A stretch of 64,000 nucleotides of DNA from Acinetobacter wuhouensis (GTDB lineage: Bacteria > Pseudomonadota > Gammaproteobacteria > Pseudomonadales > Moraxellaceae). The stretch is from the NCBI RefSeq assembly GCF_001696605.3, contig NZ_CP031716.1, positions 3,348,001 to 3,412,000 of the forward strand. Reading direction: 5' to 3'. The stretch's first letter is position 1. Each line of letters opens with the position of its first letter. The position numbers and the translations under genes were made by a program. The notes under the pieces are model-generated. The model was not told where the DNA came from, ran no database searches, and worked only from the letters and a program-made list of their open reading frames with translations. Below are positions 27,588-36,337 of the stretch, piece by piece.

Positions 27588-28376
27588 ATGAGTAAACAAT
27601 TCGCAGTCATTGGCAACCCAATCGAACACTCTCGTTCACCTGAATTACACCATGCATTTGCACAAAAAACAGGTATTGATTTGCATTATTCAAAACGCCT
27701 TGCACCTTTGGACGGTTTTGAAGTCAGTGTAAATGATTTTTTTACGCAAAATGGTGTCGGTATGAATGTCACTGTTCCGTTTAAAGAGCAAGCTTTTGCA
27801 CTCTGCGGACAACTCACCGAACGTGCCAAAATTGCCAAAGCAGTGAATACTTTATGGATGGAAAATGGCGTTTTGCATGGAGACAATACCGATGGTCAAG
27901 GTTTAGTCGATGCGATCAAAGCCCTCGATTGGAATATTAAAAATAGCCAAATTCTGATTATTGGCGCTGGTGGTGCGACCCGTGGCGTGATTTATCCGCT
28001 GGTCAAGGCAGGTGCGAAAAAGATTGTTATTGCCAATCGTACCCTTGCACGTGCAGAACAATTGATTGCTGATTTAAAAGATGCCGTACCTGAAGCAGAA
28101 CTTTCTGCAATTGGTTTAGATACGTTAGATGGTCAATTTGATATTGTAATCAATGCGACATCTGCAAGTTTGAGTGGTGATGTGTTGATTCTTCCTGAAA
28201 ACTTAAGCTTTGATCATGCTTATGAAATGGCTTATGGCAAACCATCTAGCTTTTTAGATCAAGCCAAAGCACGTGGTGTACCGACGTCAGAAGGTTTTGG
28301 CATGCTGGTCGGTCAAGCGATTGAAGCTTTTGCAATTTGGAATGGTGTCCGTCCGAATTTAAAAGACTTTTTATAA
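27588..28376 (+). CDS. aroE: Shikimate dehydrogenase AroE
   Basis: A 262-residue NADP-dependent enzyme reducing 3-dehydroshikimate to shikimate in aromatic amino acid synthesis. The substrate-binding N-terminus (VIGNPIEHSRSPELHHAFA), catalytic Lys in NVTVPFKEQAF, the NTDGQG block, the nucleotide loop IIGAGGATRGV and the NRT motif specific for NADP (VIANRTLARAEQL) are all present. Length is normal. A strong shared terminator follows. Confidence 0.96.
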   Translation: MSKQFAVIGNPIEHSRSPELHHAFAQKTGIDLHYSKRLAPLDGFEVSVNDFFTQNGVGMNVTVPFKEQAFALCGQLTERAKIAKAVNTLWMENGVLHGDNTDGQGLVDAIKALDWNIKNSQILIIGAGGATRGVIYPLVKAGAKKIVIANRTLARAEQLIADLKDAVPEAELSAIGLDTLDGQFDIVINATSASLSGDVLILPENLSFDHAYEMAYGKPSSFLDQAKARGVPTSEGFGMLVGQAIEAFAIWNGVRPNLKDFL

Positions 28377-28388
28377 GTTTTGAATGAA

Positions 28389-28422
28389 TAAAAAAGAACC
28401 TCAGATGAGGTTCTTTTTTTTG
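28389..28422. terminator. Bidirectional terminator between aroE and the large lipoprotein gene
   Basis: AAAGAACCTC and GAGGTTCTTT form the stem, with an A-run before it and eight Ts after it, so it can act for both convergent genes. Confidence 0.9.
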
Positions 28423-28445
28423 AAAATACGGAATCACTCAACCTA

Positions 28446-30785
28446 TTATTTCAGCTTTGCATCATTCACAACTTGATAGGTTTTTTTATACAAATCATAA
28501 TCAATAAATTCTGCAGCGTTTTCATCCAAACCAGCAACCACATTATTATTAAATTGATTGTTTTTAAACGCTGTATAAGACTTTGCTAAAATCTGTGCAG
28601 TTTTATTCAACTTAGTCCGTTGATCTTTTTCGACTGTATTTTCAAGTTCAAACTGCTGCATATAATATTGTGCGAACACAGCTTCCGCTGTTTTATACTT
28701 TTTCGCTAAATTCAGAATTTCCGCAGTACTTTTTTGGCTAGTCATCGCTTGGGTAATGATGCCATCAATGGCATTGCCCAGCTCATCGTCATATTGTTCA
28801 TCTTCTTCTAAATGATGTTTCGTCTTCAGAGCTTCAATCTGTTTCAGCACCGGACCTGATGGGTTATAGACCTCTTCATCTGAATAAGAATATGCATAAA
28901 TTGCTGCTATTTCTTGTAAATCTTTTGCAGAATATTGTTTGATTAAAACAGGTTTTTCCGCAGTCAATTTAGCGATAAAGACTGCTTTATAGGCCTTTTC
29001 ATAAGAATTGGTTTGCGTATACACTTGCGTGGCTAATTGTTGAAAATGCTCATCTAAACTCAGATTTTTTTGATCTGATTTTTTGTCTGAAGTAGATAAA
29101 TCACCTGCAAAACCACCGACTGCCTTTTCCATAAAGCTGCCTTTAAACACTTCTTTAAATGGCTTTGCTTCTTTTAAAGCCTGTTGATCAATAGCTGTTG
29201 CTTTTCCATAATTGGAAATCTGCATATCCATTTTGATCTTCAATTGTCGGTCATATTTACCAAAATCCATCCCCATATCATAATCGGCTTTCACAACGCG
29301 ACCTTGAGCATCTAGAGACAAGTCAACAATCATCGGATTTCGTTGATTTTTAGGTGGTAAACTAGCATCAATTTCGCTTTGATGCTGATCCCACAATTGC
29401 TTAAATTGTGCAGCATCAACCAGTTGATCCTGCGCTAAAGCTGTAAACTTCTGGGTCAATGCAGTACGATTTTGTTTTTGTTGAGTATTCTCTACCAACA
29501 ACTCACCTTGATCCGCTGGATCACTTAATACATCAATTTCATGTTGAGCCTGACAATATTCAACATCGCCAAAACGTACATTCGATTTTGCTTTTGCCAA
29601 ATCTTCACACTGCTGTTCTGTCAAAAGTTGCGTTGTATTTTCAGAATCATCCGTAGCTTCTGTTTCTTCATCAACAGTCTCACGCTCATTATCCGTGTGA
29701 TTTTGTGTAACTAAATCGTCTTCGCCCTCTTCTTCTAGTTCACTATGCGCTGTGCGATTAATCGCTTCATATAACTGATACATGGCACTTGTTGCATCAA
29801 TTTCAGTATGTTCTGTTGCTGCGCTTGTAGATTTTGATTTTGAGTCTTCTGCCTCATCAACATTTTTCGCCAGATTCGATGAGTTAAAACCCAGTACCGA
29901 AGTCATAAAATATTGACGATTCACCGATGTATATAAGTTGCCTTGTAAAAATAATTCTTCAAGACTCGTCTTTAAGCGAATTTTTTCAACAATCCCAGAT
30001 TGTTTCTCTACAGTATTCAGCGACATCGTTTCAAGTTGATCAGGTGAAGCCAATAGATACGTTGTTGCACCAGATTGCTTTAAAAACTCAAGTAAAGCCT
30101 TAGCATTTACTCTCTCAATATCATCTTTATATTTTGAAAAATCTAAATAAGCATATTTATCCTGATCTTGAGGGTTTGCCAAATAAGGCATCAAAGAAAA
30201 AATATGCGTATAAAAACGCTGGTTATTCAGATCAATAATGGTTGGAATCCGCATTTCAACAGACAAATTTGGTTTCTTATATTTTGTATCCAAATTAAAT
30301 GAGGCAATTTTCTGACGATAATTCACAGATCCATCATATTGAATTTGCAGATCATTTAAAATGCTCTGCATATAATCTGCGCCTTTGCCAAAGAAATCTC
30401 GGAAGCTTGGATTATTTTGCGATGCAATTGCATGATAAAGATCTTTTCTTTGTGCCTCCGTAATCATTATTTTTTGTTCTTTTAAATATTGATTGACCTT
30501 TTGTTCAACGACTTTATCTAACTTTTTCACCTCATTTTTTGAGGCTTTGTTCTCTTTTTGTTCAGATGCAAATTGAACTTTAACTTGCCCGCGATAATCA
30601 AAACTTGGATATTCATACAACGCATTAAAGCCTTGAATAGCACGTTGACTTGTACTTTTATTATCATTTAAATTATTGTTTTTTATCACATGACTTGAAC
30701 AAGCTGATAAACTTAGTCCCATGAGACATAATGTAATTTTTTTTAAATGCAGGCAGAGTAAAACTTGAAGTGCGACATAAACCAC
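28446..30785 (-). CDS. Large putative lipoprotein of unknown function, 5' end rebuilt by an IS
   Basis: A protein of about 779 residues as it now reads. The hydrophobic ITLCLMGLSLSAC ends in a good lipobox (LSAC|SS), so the mature protein is predicted to be lipid-anchored, Ser at +2 favouring the outer membrane. The rest is hydrophilic, with long charged helical stretches (for example 60-110), an acidic low-complexity region (EEEGEDDLVTQNHTDNERETVDEE, about 350-395) and a conserved-looking C-terminal half. I do not recognise a domain. An IS30-type element at about 30757-31834 separates the body from what looks like the original start (ATG at 31842 followed by codons for RR, with a GGTGG Shine-Dalgarno). 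The present GTG start at 30785 lies inside the IS terminus. Confidence 0.7.
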   Translation of the reverse strand: MVYVALQVLLCLHLKKITLCLMGLSLSACSSHVIKNNNLNDNKSTSQRAIQGFNALYEYPSFDYRGQVKVQFASEQKENKASKNEVKKLDKVVEQKVNQYLKEQKIMITEAQRKDLYHAIASQNNPSFRDFFGKGADYMQSILNDLQIQYDGSVNYRQKIASFNLDTKYKKPNLSVEMRIPTIIDLNNQRFYTHIFSLMPYLANPQDQDKYAYLDFSKYKDDIERVNAKALLEFLKQSGATTYLLASPDQLETMSLNTVEKQSGIVEKIRLKTSLEELFLQGNLYTSVNRQYFMTSVLGFNSSNLAKNVDEAEDSKSKSTSAATEHTEIDATSAMYQLYEAINRTAHSELEEEGEDDLVTQNHTDNERETVDEETEATDDSENTTQLLTEQQCEDLAKAKSNVRFGDVEYCQAQHEIDVLSDPADQGELLVENTQQKQNRTALTQKFTALAQDQLVDAAQFKQLWDQHQSEIDASLPPKNQRNPMIVDLSLDAQGRVVKADYDMGMDFGKYDRQLKIKMDMQISNYGKATAIDQQALKEAKPFKEVFKGSFMEKAVGGFAGDLSTSDKKSDQKNLSLDEHFQQLATQVYTQTNSYEKAYKAVFIAKLTAEKPVLIKQYSAKDLQEIAAIYAYSYSDEEVYNPSGPVLKQIEALKTKHHLEEDEQYDDELGNAIDGIITQAMTSQKSTAEILNLAKKYKTAEAVFAQYYMQQFELENTVEKDQRTKLNKTAQILAKSYTAFKNNQFNNNVVAGLDENAAEFIDYDLYKKTYQVVNDAKLK

Positions 30786-31834
30786 CTAATTAATTTAAAG
30801 GGTTTATGGAGTATATAAAATTGTCATACCATCATCTTAACTTTGAAGATCGTACTGCATTAATGCTTGAGTCAAGAAAAGAAGGCTTTTCAGCCAGAAA
30901 ATTTGCTGAACTCATTAAAAGACATCCTAGTACGATCTATCGTGAGCTTAAAAGAAATAGCATCAATGACGTTTATCAAGCTCGATATGCTTCTGATAAC
31001 ACCTTCGCTAGACGTAGACGTGGTCACAGAAAACTCAAAATCGATTCAATCCTCTGGAAATTTATTGTTGAAGCGATCCGTTGTTTATGGTCTCCTCAGC
31101 AAATAGCAAAGCGTTTAAAGACATTTCCTGATTTGGATCAAACAATGAATGTAAGCCATACAACGATTTATTCAACGATACGAGCATTACCAAAGGGTGA
31201 GTTGAAAAAAGACTTATTATCCTGTCTACGTCATGAAAATAAAAAGCGAAAAGCTAACGGTGAACCTAAAAAAGATTCTATATTACAGGATATTAAAACT
31301 ATTCATGAGCGCCCAGCCGAAGTTCAAGAAAGAAAAATACCGGGTCATTGGGAAGCTGATTTAATTAAAGGTAAAGACAATAAAAGTTCGATAGCAACAC
31401 TTATTGAACGAAATACACGGCTCTGTATCTTGGCAACATTACCTGATGCAAAGGCAGAATCAGTGCGCAAGGCTTTAACTGAAGCTCTGAAATATTTACC
31501 TGCAGAACTGCGTAAAACGTTGACCTATGACCGTGGACGTGAGATGTCAGAACATAAAATACTCGAAGAAGATTTAGGCATAGATGTATATTTCTGTGAC
31601 CCACATTCACCCTGGCAAAAAGGCACATGCGAAAATATGAATGGTTTAATTAGGCAATATTTACCTAAAGGGATTGATTTAAATCAGGCAGATCAGCATT
31701 ATTTAAATCAAGTTGCCATGTCACTGAATACTCGTCCTAGAAAGGCGTTAGATTGGCTTACACCATTAGAGAAATTTGCTCAGCTTGTTGATTATCATAT
31801 GGCTTTTGAAACTGTCGCACCTCATGTTTGAATT
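30757..31834 (+). mobile_element. IS30-family insertion sequence (about 1.08 kb)
   Basis: One transposase gene bordered by imperfect inverted repeats: left AGTAAAACTTGAAGTGCGAC and, on the opposite strand at the right end, ATTCAAACATGAGGTGCGAC share most positions and the exact GTGCGACA block. Exact ends are uncertain by a few bases and I could not identify a convincing target duplication. It resembles the ISAba125 type known in Acinetobacter by protein style, but I cannot confirm identity. Inserted at the 5' end of the lipoprotein gene at 28446. Confidence 0.85.
30806..31831 (+). CDS. IS30-family transposase
   Basis: A 341-residue transposase. An N-terminal helix-turn-helix (FSARKFAELIKRHPSTIYRELKRNS, about 26-50) precedes the DDE core: D in GHWEADLIKGK, D in LTYDRGREMSEH and E in WQKGTCENMNGLIRQYLPKG, the IS30 signature block. 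No stop or frameshift is visible. Its stop codon lies within the right terminal repeat. Confidence 0.95.
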   Translation: MEYIKLSYHHLNFEDRTALMLESRKEGFSARKFAELIKRHPSTIYRELKRNSINDVYQARYASDNTFARRRRGHRKLKIDSILWKFIVEAIRCLWSPQQIAKRLKTFPDLDQTMNVSHTTIYSTIRALPKGELKKDLLSCLRHENKKRKANGEPKKDSILQDIKTIHERPAEVQERKIPGHWEADLIKGKDNKSSIATLIERNTRLCILATLPDAKAESVRKALTEALKYLPAELRKTLTYDRGREMSEHKILEEDLGIDVYFCDPHSPWQKGTCENMNGLIRQYLPKGIDLNQADQHYLNQVAMSLNTRPRKALDWLTPLEKFAQLVDYHMAFETVAPHV

Positions 31835-31937
31835 CGCCGCATTTTAATCCACCCAATATAGTCAATATTTTTATATCAATAAAAGTATAAAAACATAATA
31901 AAAGACAATCCTTTCTAGACTATCAAAAATTAAACAA

Positions 31938-32000
31938 TTTCGCATGTGCAGAATCTCTCAAATTCGCATTTCTGACATTTTTTTTAGCCAGACTTATCAA
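31938..32000 (+). promoter_or_regulatory. Candidate promoter of the acyl-CoA dehydrogenase gene with a direct repeat
   Basis: A -35 CTGACA (31972-31977), 17 bp spacer and -10 TATCAA (31995-32000) lie about 80 bases before the start codon. Just upstream, TTTCGCAT (31938-31945) and ATTCGCAT (31962-31969) repeat with a 24 bp offset, suggesting two sites on nearly the same face of the DNA for a regulator. No particular regulator can be assigned. Confidence 0.35.
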
Positions 32001-32077
32001 TGCAATTCTCATATGGTTATGAATAATGAAACTATAGATTTTAAATCCACAACTATTTCTAAATTAGGATTAAACAC

Positions 32078-33901
32078 ATGCCAGCATATAAAGCCCCACT
32101 CCGTGACATTCGCTTTTTAATGAATGAAGTATTTGATTACCCTGCTCACTATAAAACTCTCTCTATTGGCGAAAATGCCGATGCAGATACGGTTGATATG
32201 ATTTTAGAAGGTGCTGCAGATTTTTGTGAAAATGTACTTTCTCCTTTGAACCAATCAGGTGATGAAGAAGGTTGTCATTTTAAAGATGGCGAAGTAACAA
32301 CGCCTAAAGGTTTCAAAGAAGCTTATAACCAATTTATCCAAGGCGGTTGGCAAGGTTTGTCTTACCCTGAAGAGTTTGGTGGTCAAGGCTTACCAATGTC
32401 ACTCAACCTTGTAAAATCAGAAATGATGGGTTCTGCAAACTGGTCATTTACCATGTACCCAGGTTTGAGCATGGGTTGTATGAACACGATTCTACAATTT
32501 GGTACAGAAGAACAAAAAAATCTGTATATGCCACCACTTACCGCGGGTACTTGGTCAGGTACGATGTGTTTAACTGAGCCTCAGTGTGGTACTGACTTAG
32601 GTCAAGTTAAAACCAAAGCAGAACCGAAAGCAGATGGTACTTATGCCATCACGGGTACAAAAATCTTCATCTCTGCAGGTGAACATGATTTAACTGAAAA
32701 TATCGTACATATCGTACTTGCACGTCTACCAGATGCACCTGCTGGTACTAAAGGTATTTCACTGTTCATCGTACCTAAGTTCATTCCAAATGCAGATGGT
32801 AGTGTCGGTGAGCGTAACCCTGTGACTTGTGGTTCAATTGAACACAAAATGGGTATCCGTGCTTCTGCAACTGCAGTGTTAAACTTTGATGAAGCAACTG
32901 GTTTCTTGATCGGTGAAATCAACAAAGGCTTACATGCAATGTTTACTTTCATGAACACCGCACGTATTGGTACTGCGGTTCAAGGTCTTGCACATGCTGA
33001 ATTGTCTTTCCAAGGTGCATTACCTTATGCAAAAGACCGTATGTCTATGCGTGCATTATCAGGTAAAAAAGATCCTGATCGTGTAGCAGATGCGATCATT
33101 CACCACGCTGATGTACGTCGTATGTTATTGACTCAAAAAGCCTTTGCTGAAGGTGGTCGTTCGATGATTTATCATGCGGCTCAGCTTGCAGATAAAATGG
33201 CGGATGCACTTGCACAAGGTGACCAAGCGAAGTTTGATGAATATGATGATAAACTTGGTTTCTATACGCCGATTTTGAAAGGTTTCTTGACTGAAATGGG
33301 TCTTGAGTCTGCAAACTTAGGTATGCAAGTCTTTGGTGGTCACGGTTATATCAAAGAACACGGTATGGAACAGATTGCTCGTGATGCACGTATCTCAACA
33401 TTGTATGAAGGGACAACGGGTATTCAAGCACTCGACTTAATTGGTCGTAAAGTTCTTCTATCTTCTAAAGGTAAAGTGGTTCGTGAATACACTGCTGAAA
33501 TCTTAAAATTCTGTGGTCAACATGCTCGTAATAAATACATGCGTCGTTTTGCATGGGACTTAACTAAAGTATGTGCACAGTGGAATGCTTTAACTGTTCG
33601 TATCATGCTTGCTGCACGTAAAGACCGTGACATCGTGTCTTCTGCATCTGTAGACTTCTTGATGTTCTCTGGTTATTCAATGATGGCGTTCTATTGGGCA
33701 CAACAAGCAGCAGTAGCATCTGAAAAGTTGGCTTCGGGTACAGGTGCAGAAACCCCTGAATTCTATAAAGCAAAAATCAAAGTTGCTGATTTCTACTTTG
33801 ACCAATTGTTGCCACGTGCACAAGGTCATGCAGAATCTATGGTGAACCCATCTAAAACCACGATGGCACTTGAAGCAGAACATTTTAGCTTTGACTACTA
33901 A
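32078..33901 (+). CDS. Acyl-CoA dehydrogenase (long C-terminal-domain type)
   Basis: A 607-residue FAD-dependent dehydrogenase that introduces the trans-2 double bond in the first step of beta-oxidation, passing electrons to ETF. The middle-domain motif CLTEPQCGTDLGQVKTKA is followed by the IHKMGIRASATAV-like block (here EHKMGIRASATAVLNFDEA), the C-terminal helical domain with GGHGYIKEHGMEQIARDARI-STLYEGTTGIQ, and an extra C-terminal domain seen in the roughly 600-residue subgroup. AGGATTAAACAC precedes the ATG. ETF-QO encoded at 53655 would be the next electron carrier. Chain-length preference unknown. Confidence 0.93.
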   Translation: MPAYKAPLRDIRFLMNEVFDYPAHYKTLSIGENADADTVDMILEGAADFCENVLSPLNQSGDEEGCHFKDGEVTTPKGFKEAYNQFIQGGWQGLSYPEEFGGQGLPMSLNLVKSEMMGSANWSFTMYPGLSMGCMNTILQFGTEEQKNLYMPPLTAGTWSGTMCLTEPQCGTDLGQVKTKAEPKADGTYAITGTKIFISAGEHDLTENIVHIVLARLPDAPAGTKGISLFIVPKFIPNADGSVGERNPVTCGSIEHKMGIRASATAVLNFDEATGFLIGEINKGLHAMFTFMNTARIGTAVQGLAHAELSFQGALPYAKDRMSMRALSGKKDPDRVADAIIHHADVRRMLLTQKAFAEGGRSMIYHAAQLADKMADALAQGDQAKFDEYDDKLGFYTPILKGFLTEMGLESANLGMQVFGGHGYIKEHGMEQIARDARISTLYEGTTGIQALDLIGRKVLLSSKGKVVREYTAEILKFCGQHARNKYMRRFAWDLTKVCAQWNALTVRIMLAARKDRDIVSSASVDFLMFSGYSMMAFYWAQQAAVASEKLASGTGAETPEFYKAKIKVADFYFDQLLPRAQGHAESMVNPSKTTMALEAEHFSFDY

Positions 33902-33928
33902 GTTTTTAATTTAAATATTTAAGCTTAG

Positions 33929-33960
33929 AAAATAAAAGACCGCTACGGCGGTCTTTTTGT
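33929..33960 (+). terminator. Terminator of the acyl-CoA dehydrogenase gene
   Basis: AAAAGACCGC/GCGGTCTTTTT pair around a short TACG loop about 30 bases after the stop codon. Confidence 0.9.
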
Positions 33961-34130
33961 TATGAAAGCTCAAAAAATCCTCAACACAAAACGTTAATCA
34001 AATTACATTTTTAAATAAAATATGATAAATATTTTGCATTTTAAATTATTATATATTACTTTATCACAAAATAGATTATTCATTTCCTTGAAAAAAAATC
34101 CAAAACGAAATGATCAACAGGAATTATTAA

Positions 34131-34559
34131 ATGAAAACTCAACTATTATTAATCATTGCAGGTATTGCACTTTCGGCATGTGCCAATGTAGGAAACTTAG
34201 GGCATATTTCAAACCCATCAAAAACTGCACTCAATATTATTCCAGATCATAAACTTGATTTGATTGCAGATCGTGCAAATGGGCTGAAAACCCTAACGCC
34301 GATCAATGATGAAAAAGTGATCGAAAGCTATAAGCAAAACCATAAAACTACAGCAGTTTGTCAGAAATTTTCTTTTGCTACTTCAGAAGCATCTACCGAT
34401 CCAGCAGCAAGAACAACAACACTTACATTACTGAATGGTGAACGTGTTCTCTATCGTGATCTTTGCTTTGTTCAGAAGTCTAATCCAGACAATAGCAACT
34501 ATTTAACAATGCCTATTCAAGATTCCGAACAATCTGCTGCAGCTGCGCAAGCACAGTAA
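34131..34559 (+). CDS. Small lipoprotein, unknown function
   Basis: A 142-residue protein with a lipoprotein signal peptide (MKTQLLLIIAGIALSAC, lipobox LSAC, Cys about residue 17, Ala at +2). The mature part is hydrophilic, has two further cysteines (about 80 and 112) that could pair in the periplasm, and ends in an Ala/Gln-rich tail. A CAGGAA Shine-Dalgarno precedes the ATG. No family recognised. Monocistronic, with its own terminator. Confidence 0.8.
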   Translation: MKTQLLLIIAGIALSACANVGNLGHISNPSKTALNIIPDHKLDLIADRANGLKTLTPINDEKVIESYKQNHKTTAVCQKFSFATSEASTDPAARTTTLTLLNGERVLYRDLCFVQKSNPDNSNYLTMPIQDSEQSAAAAQAQ

Positions 34560-34589
34560 GATGCTTTTAAGAACGGCCGAATAAAGTGT

Positions 34590-34628
34590 TTTGAAAACCC
34601 GAGTTTACATCGCAACTCGGGTTTTTAT
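34590..34628 (+). terminator. Terminator of the small lipoprotein gene
   Basis: AAAACCCGAGTT and AACTCGGGTTTTT form a 10-12 bp stem with a T-run. It may also act for the convergent MFS gene. Confidence 0.9.
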
Positions 34629-34666
34629 TTATCATAGAAGTAATCTTCTGTGCATTATTTAAATGC

Positions 34667-35830
34667 TCAATTGCCTTTCATTTGATAAATAAAACCTAGA
34701 AAAACAATGAAACTGGCGAATACAGGTAAATACCACAACGGCCAATTAAAATAAAAAATCAGACCACCCATCCCCGCACCGATCGCGCTGCCCAAATACA
34801 ATGCAGACTCATTTAAGGCAACCGCTAATTCTCCACCGCCCTTTTGTTCTCTTTCAATAATCAACTGTTCATTTTGAGGAACTTGTAAAGCCCAGCCCAC
34901 AGCTCCCCATAACACAATTGGGACTAAGGTCAACCACGGATTCCACTTTGCCAGAAAAGGGATCAACAAGAATACGATACTGAGAATTAACATAATCCAT
35001 GAGGTTAATCGCTTATTAGACACCCTCTTAGCAACATAACCAACCAAGATGCTTCCCAATATCCCGCCCACACCCCAAAACCATAAAAATGGCGTGATAT
35101 TTTGTACAGCACCAAAATCAGCTGAATTGAGAAAAGGGAAAAGATAGGTATAAAAACCAAGACTGGAAACTGCTGCAAGAAGTGATATGAACAATATTTT
35201 CAAAACACTTCGATCTTGTAGAAGTCTCAGTTTTTCACTTAAGCTCTGTACTTTAAAGCCCTGAACTTGAGGTAATTTAAAATATAAACCAATAAAAGCT
35301 AAGCCACCTAAGACTGAAATCATATACATAGATGCCTGCCAGCCCAACTGATTTGAAATGAGTAATCCAATCGGTACTCCAAGTACCGTACCTGCTGCCA
35401 TCCCTCCCATAATCATCGAAATAGCCTGTCCTCTCTGTTGAGGATTGACCACAGTAGTCGCAATCGCAATACCGATAGCCAAATAAACGCCAGCACCTAT
35501 ACCTGCAAATAGCCTTGAAATGAACAGTATGGAAAAATGCGTAGCCAATGCACTGATAAAATTAGCGATAAAAAATATGAAAAGCGCAGATAATAAACCC
35601 AGTTTTTGTTTATTTTCAGGCAATAATGCTACGATAACAGGTGAACCAAGACCATAAGCCAGTGTAAAAACGGTCACTAGCTGAGCTGTTAAAGTAATTG
35701 ATACATTAAAGTCATGTTGAATGAGCGGTAATAAACCTGCTGTAATATACGATGACATGCCTAAAGAAAATGCACCAATCGCAATAAAATACACTGCCAA
35801 AAAATTTGAATTATTTTGAGTTTTAACCAT
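34667..35830 (-). CDS. MFS transporter (drug or metabolite efflux type)
   Basis: A 387-residue major facilitator protein with 12 predicted helices. It resembles the DHA1/AraJ-like efflux group: the N-terminal SLGMSSYITAGLLPLIQHDF segment, the LFAGIGAGVYLAIG region and motif C-like MGGMAAGTVLGVPIG are visible. The ATG at 35830 is used; an in-frame TTG 11 codons upstream would add non-conserved residues. It is divergent from an HxlR regulator gene with about 110 bases between start codons, so that regulator probably controls it. Substrate unknown. Confidence 0.87.
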   Translation of the reverse strand: MVKTQNNSNFLAVYFIAIGAFSLGMSSYITAGLLPLIQHDFNVSITLTAQLVTVFTLAYGLGSPVIVALLPENKQKLGLLSALFIFFIANFISALATHFSILFISRLFAGIGAGVYLAIGIAIATTVVNPQQRGQAISMIMGGMAAGTVLGVPIGLLISNQLGWQASMYMISVLGGLAFIGLYFKLPQVQGFKVQSLSEKLRLLQDRSVLKILFISLLAAVSSLGFYTYLFPFLNSADFGAVQNITPFLWFWGVGGILGSILVGYVAKRVSNKRLTSWIMLILSIVFLLIPFLAKWNPWLTLVPIVLWGAVGWALQVPQNEQLIIEREQKGGGELAVALNESALYLGSAIGAGMGGLIFYFNWPLWYLPVFASFIVFLGFIYQMKGN

Positions 35831-35943
35831 ACTAATGACATACAAAATGAATGAATAACTCAATCTACGCCACTATTTTAATTTGTATATATCTTACATT
35901 TTTGAGCTCAAGTATAGTTTTTGGTACCTAAAGCAGAGAGTTT

Positions 35944-36291
35944 ATGAAGCAAAATCACTCAGGTTGTCCCGTCGAAGAAGTTTTTGTTCAATTAGGTGGA
36001 CGTTGGAAAATGATGATTTTATCGTTTCTTTTAGAAGAACCTAAACGCTTTAATGAGATCAAAAAAAGCATACCTAATATTTCACAGCGAATGCTTGTTT
36101 TAGAACTCAATTTCTTGGAAAGCAAAGGTTTTATAAAAAGAACGGTATATTCTGAAAAGCCTCTAAAAGTAGAATATTCTCTTACTGAAGAAGGACAATA
36201 TCTTGATCGCTTCATTTTAATGTGTCGTGAATATGGTACATGGATCAGAGAAAGAGAATTTATGCGTAATCAATTTGATCAAAACCAATAA
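35944..36291 (+). CDS. HxlR-family winged-helix transcriptional regulator
   Basis: A 115-residue MarR/HxlR-type DNA-binding protein. The conserved N-terminal Cys (SGCPVEEVF, residue 8), GGRWKMMILSFLLEEPKRFNEI, the recognition helix ISQRMLVLELNFLE and the wing VEYSLTEEG are clear. Members respond to electrophiles or oxidants, some through that cysteine. Divergent from the MFS gene, which is the likely target. Confidence 0.92.
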   Translation: MKQNHSGCPVEEVFVQLGGRWKMMILSFLLEEPKRFNEIKKSIPNISQRMLVLELNFLESKGFIKRTVYSEKPLKVEYSLTEEGQYLDRFILMCREYGTWIREREFMRNQFDQNQ

Positions 36292-36337
36292 ATTGTTACA
36301 TTTATTGGTGATCTAAAAACAAAAATTTAAAACAATT

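Noticed and set aside
30757-31834. Resistance-gene mobilising unit based on an ISAba125-like element
   Set aside because: Only one copy is present and no resistance gene is adjacent.
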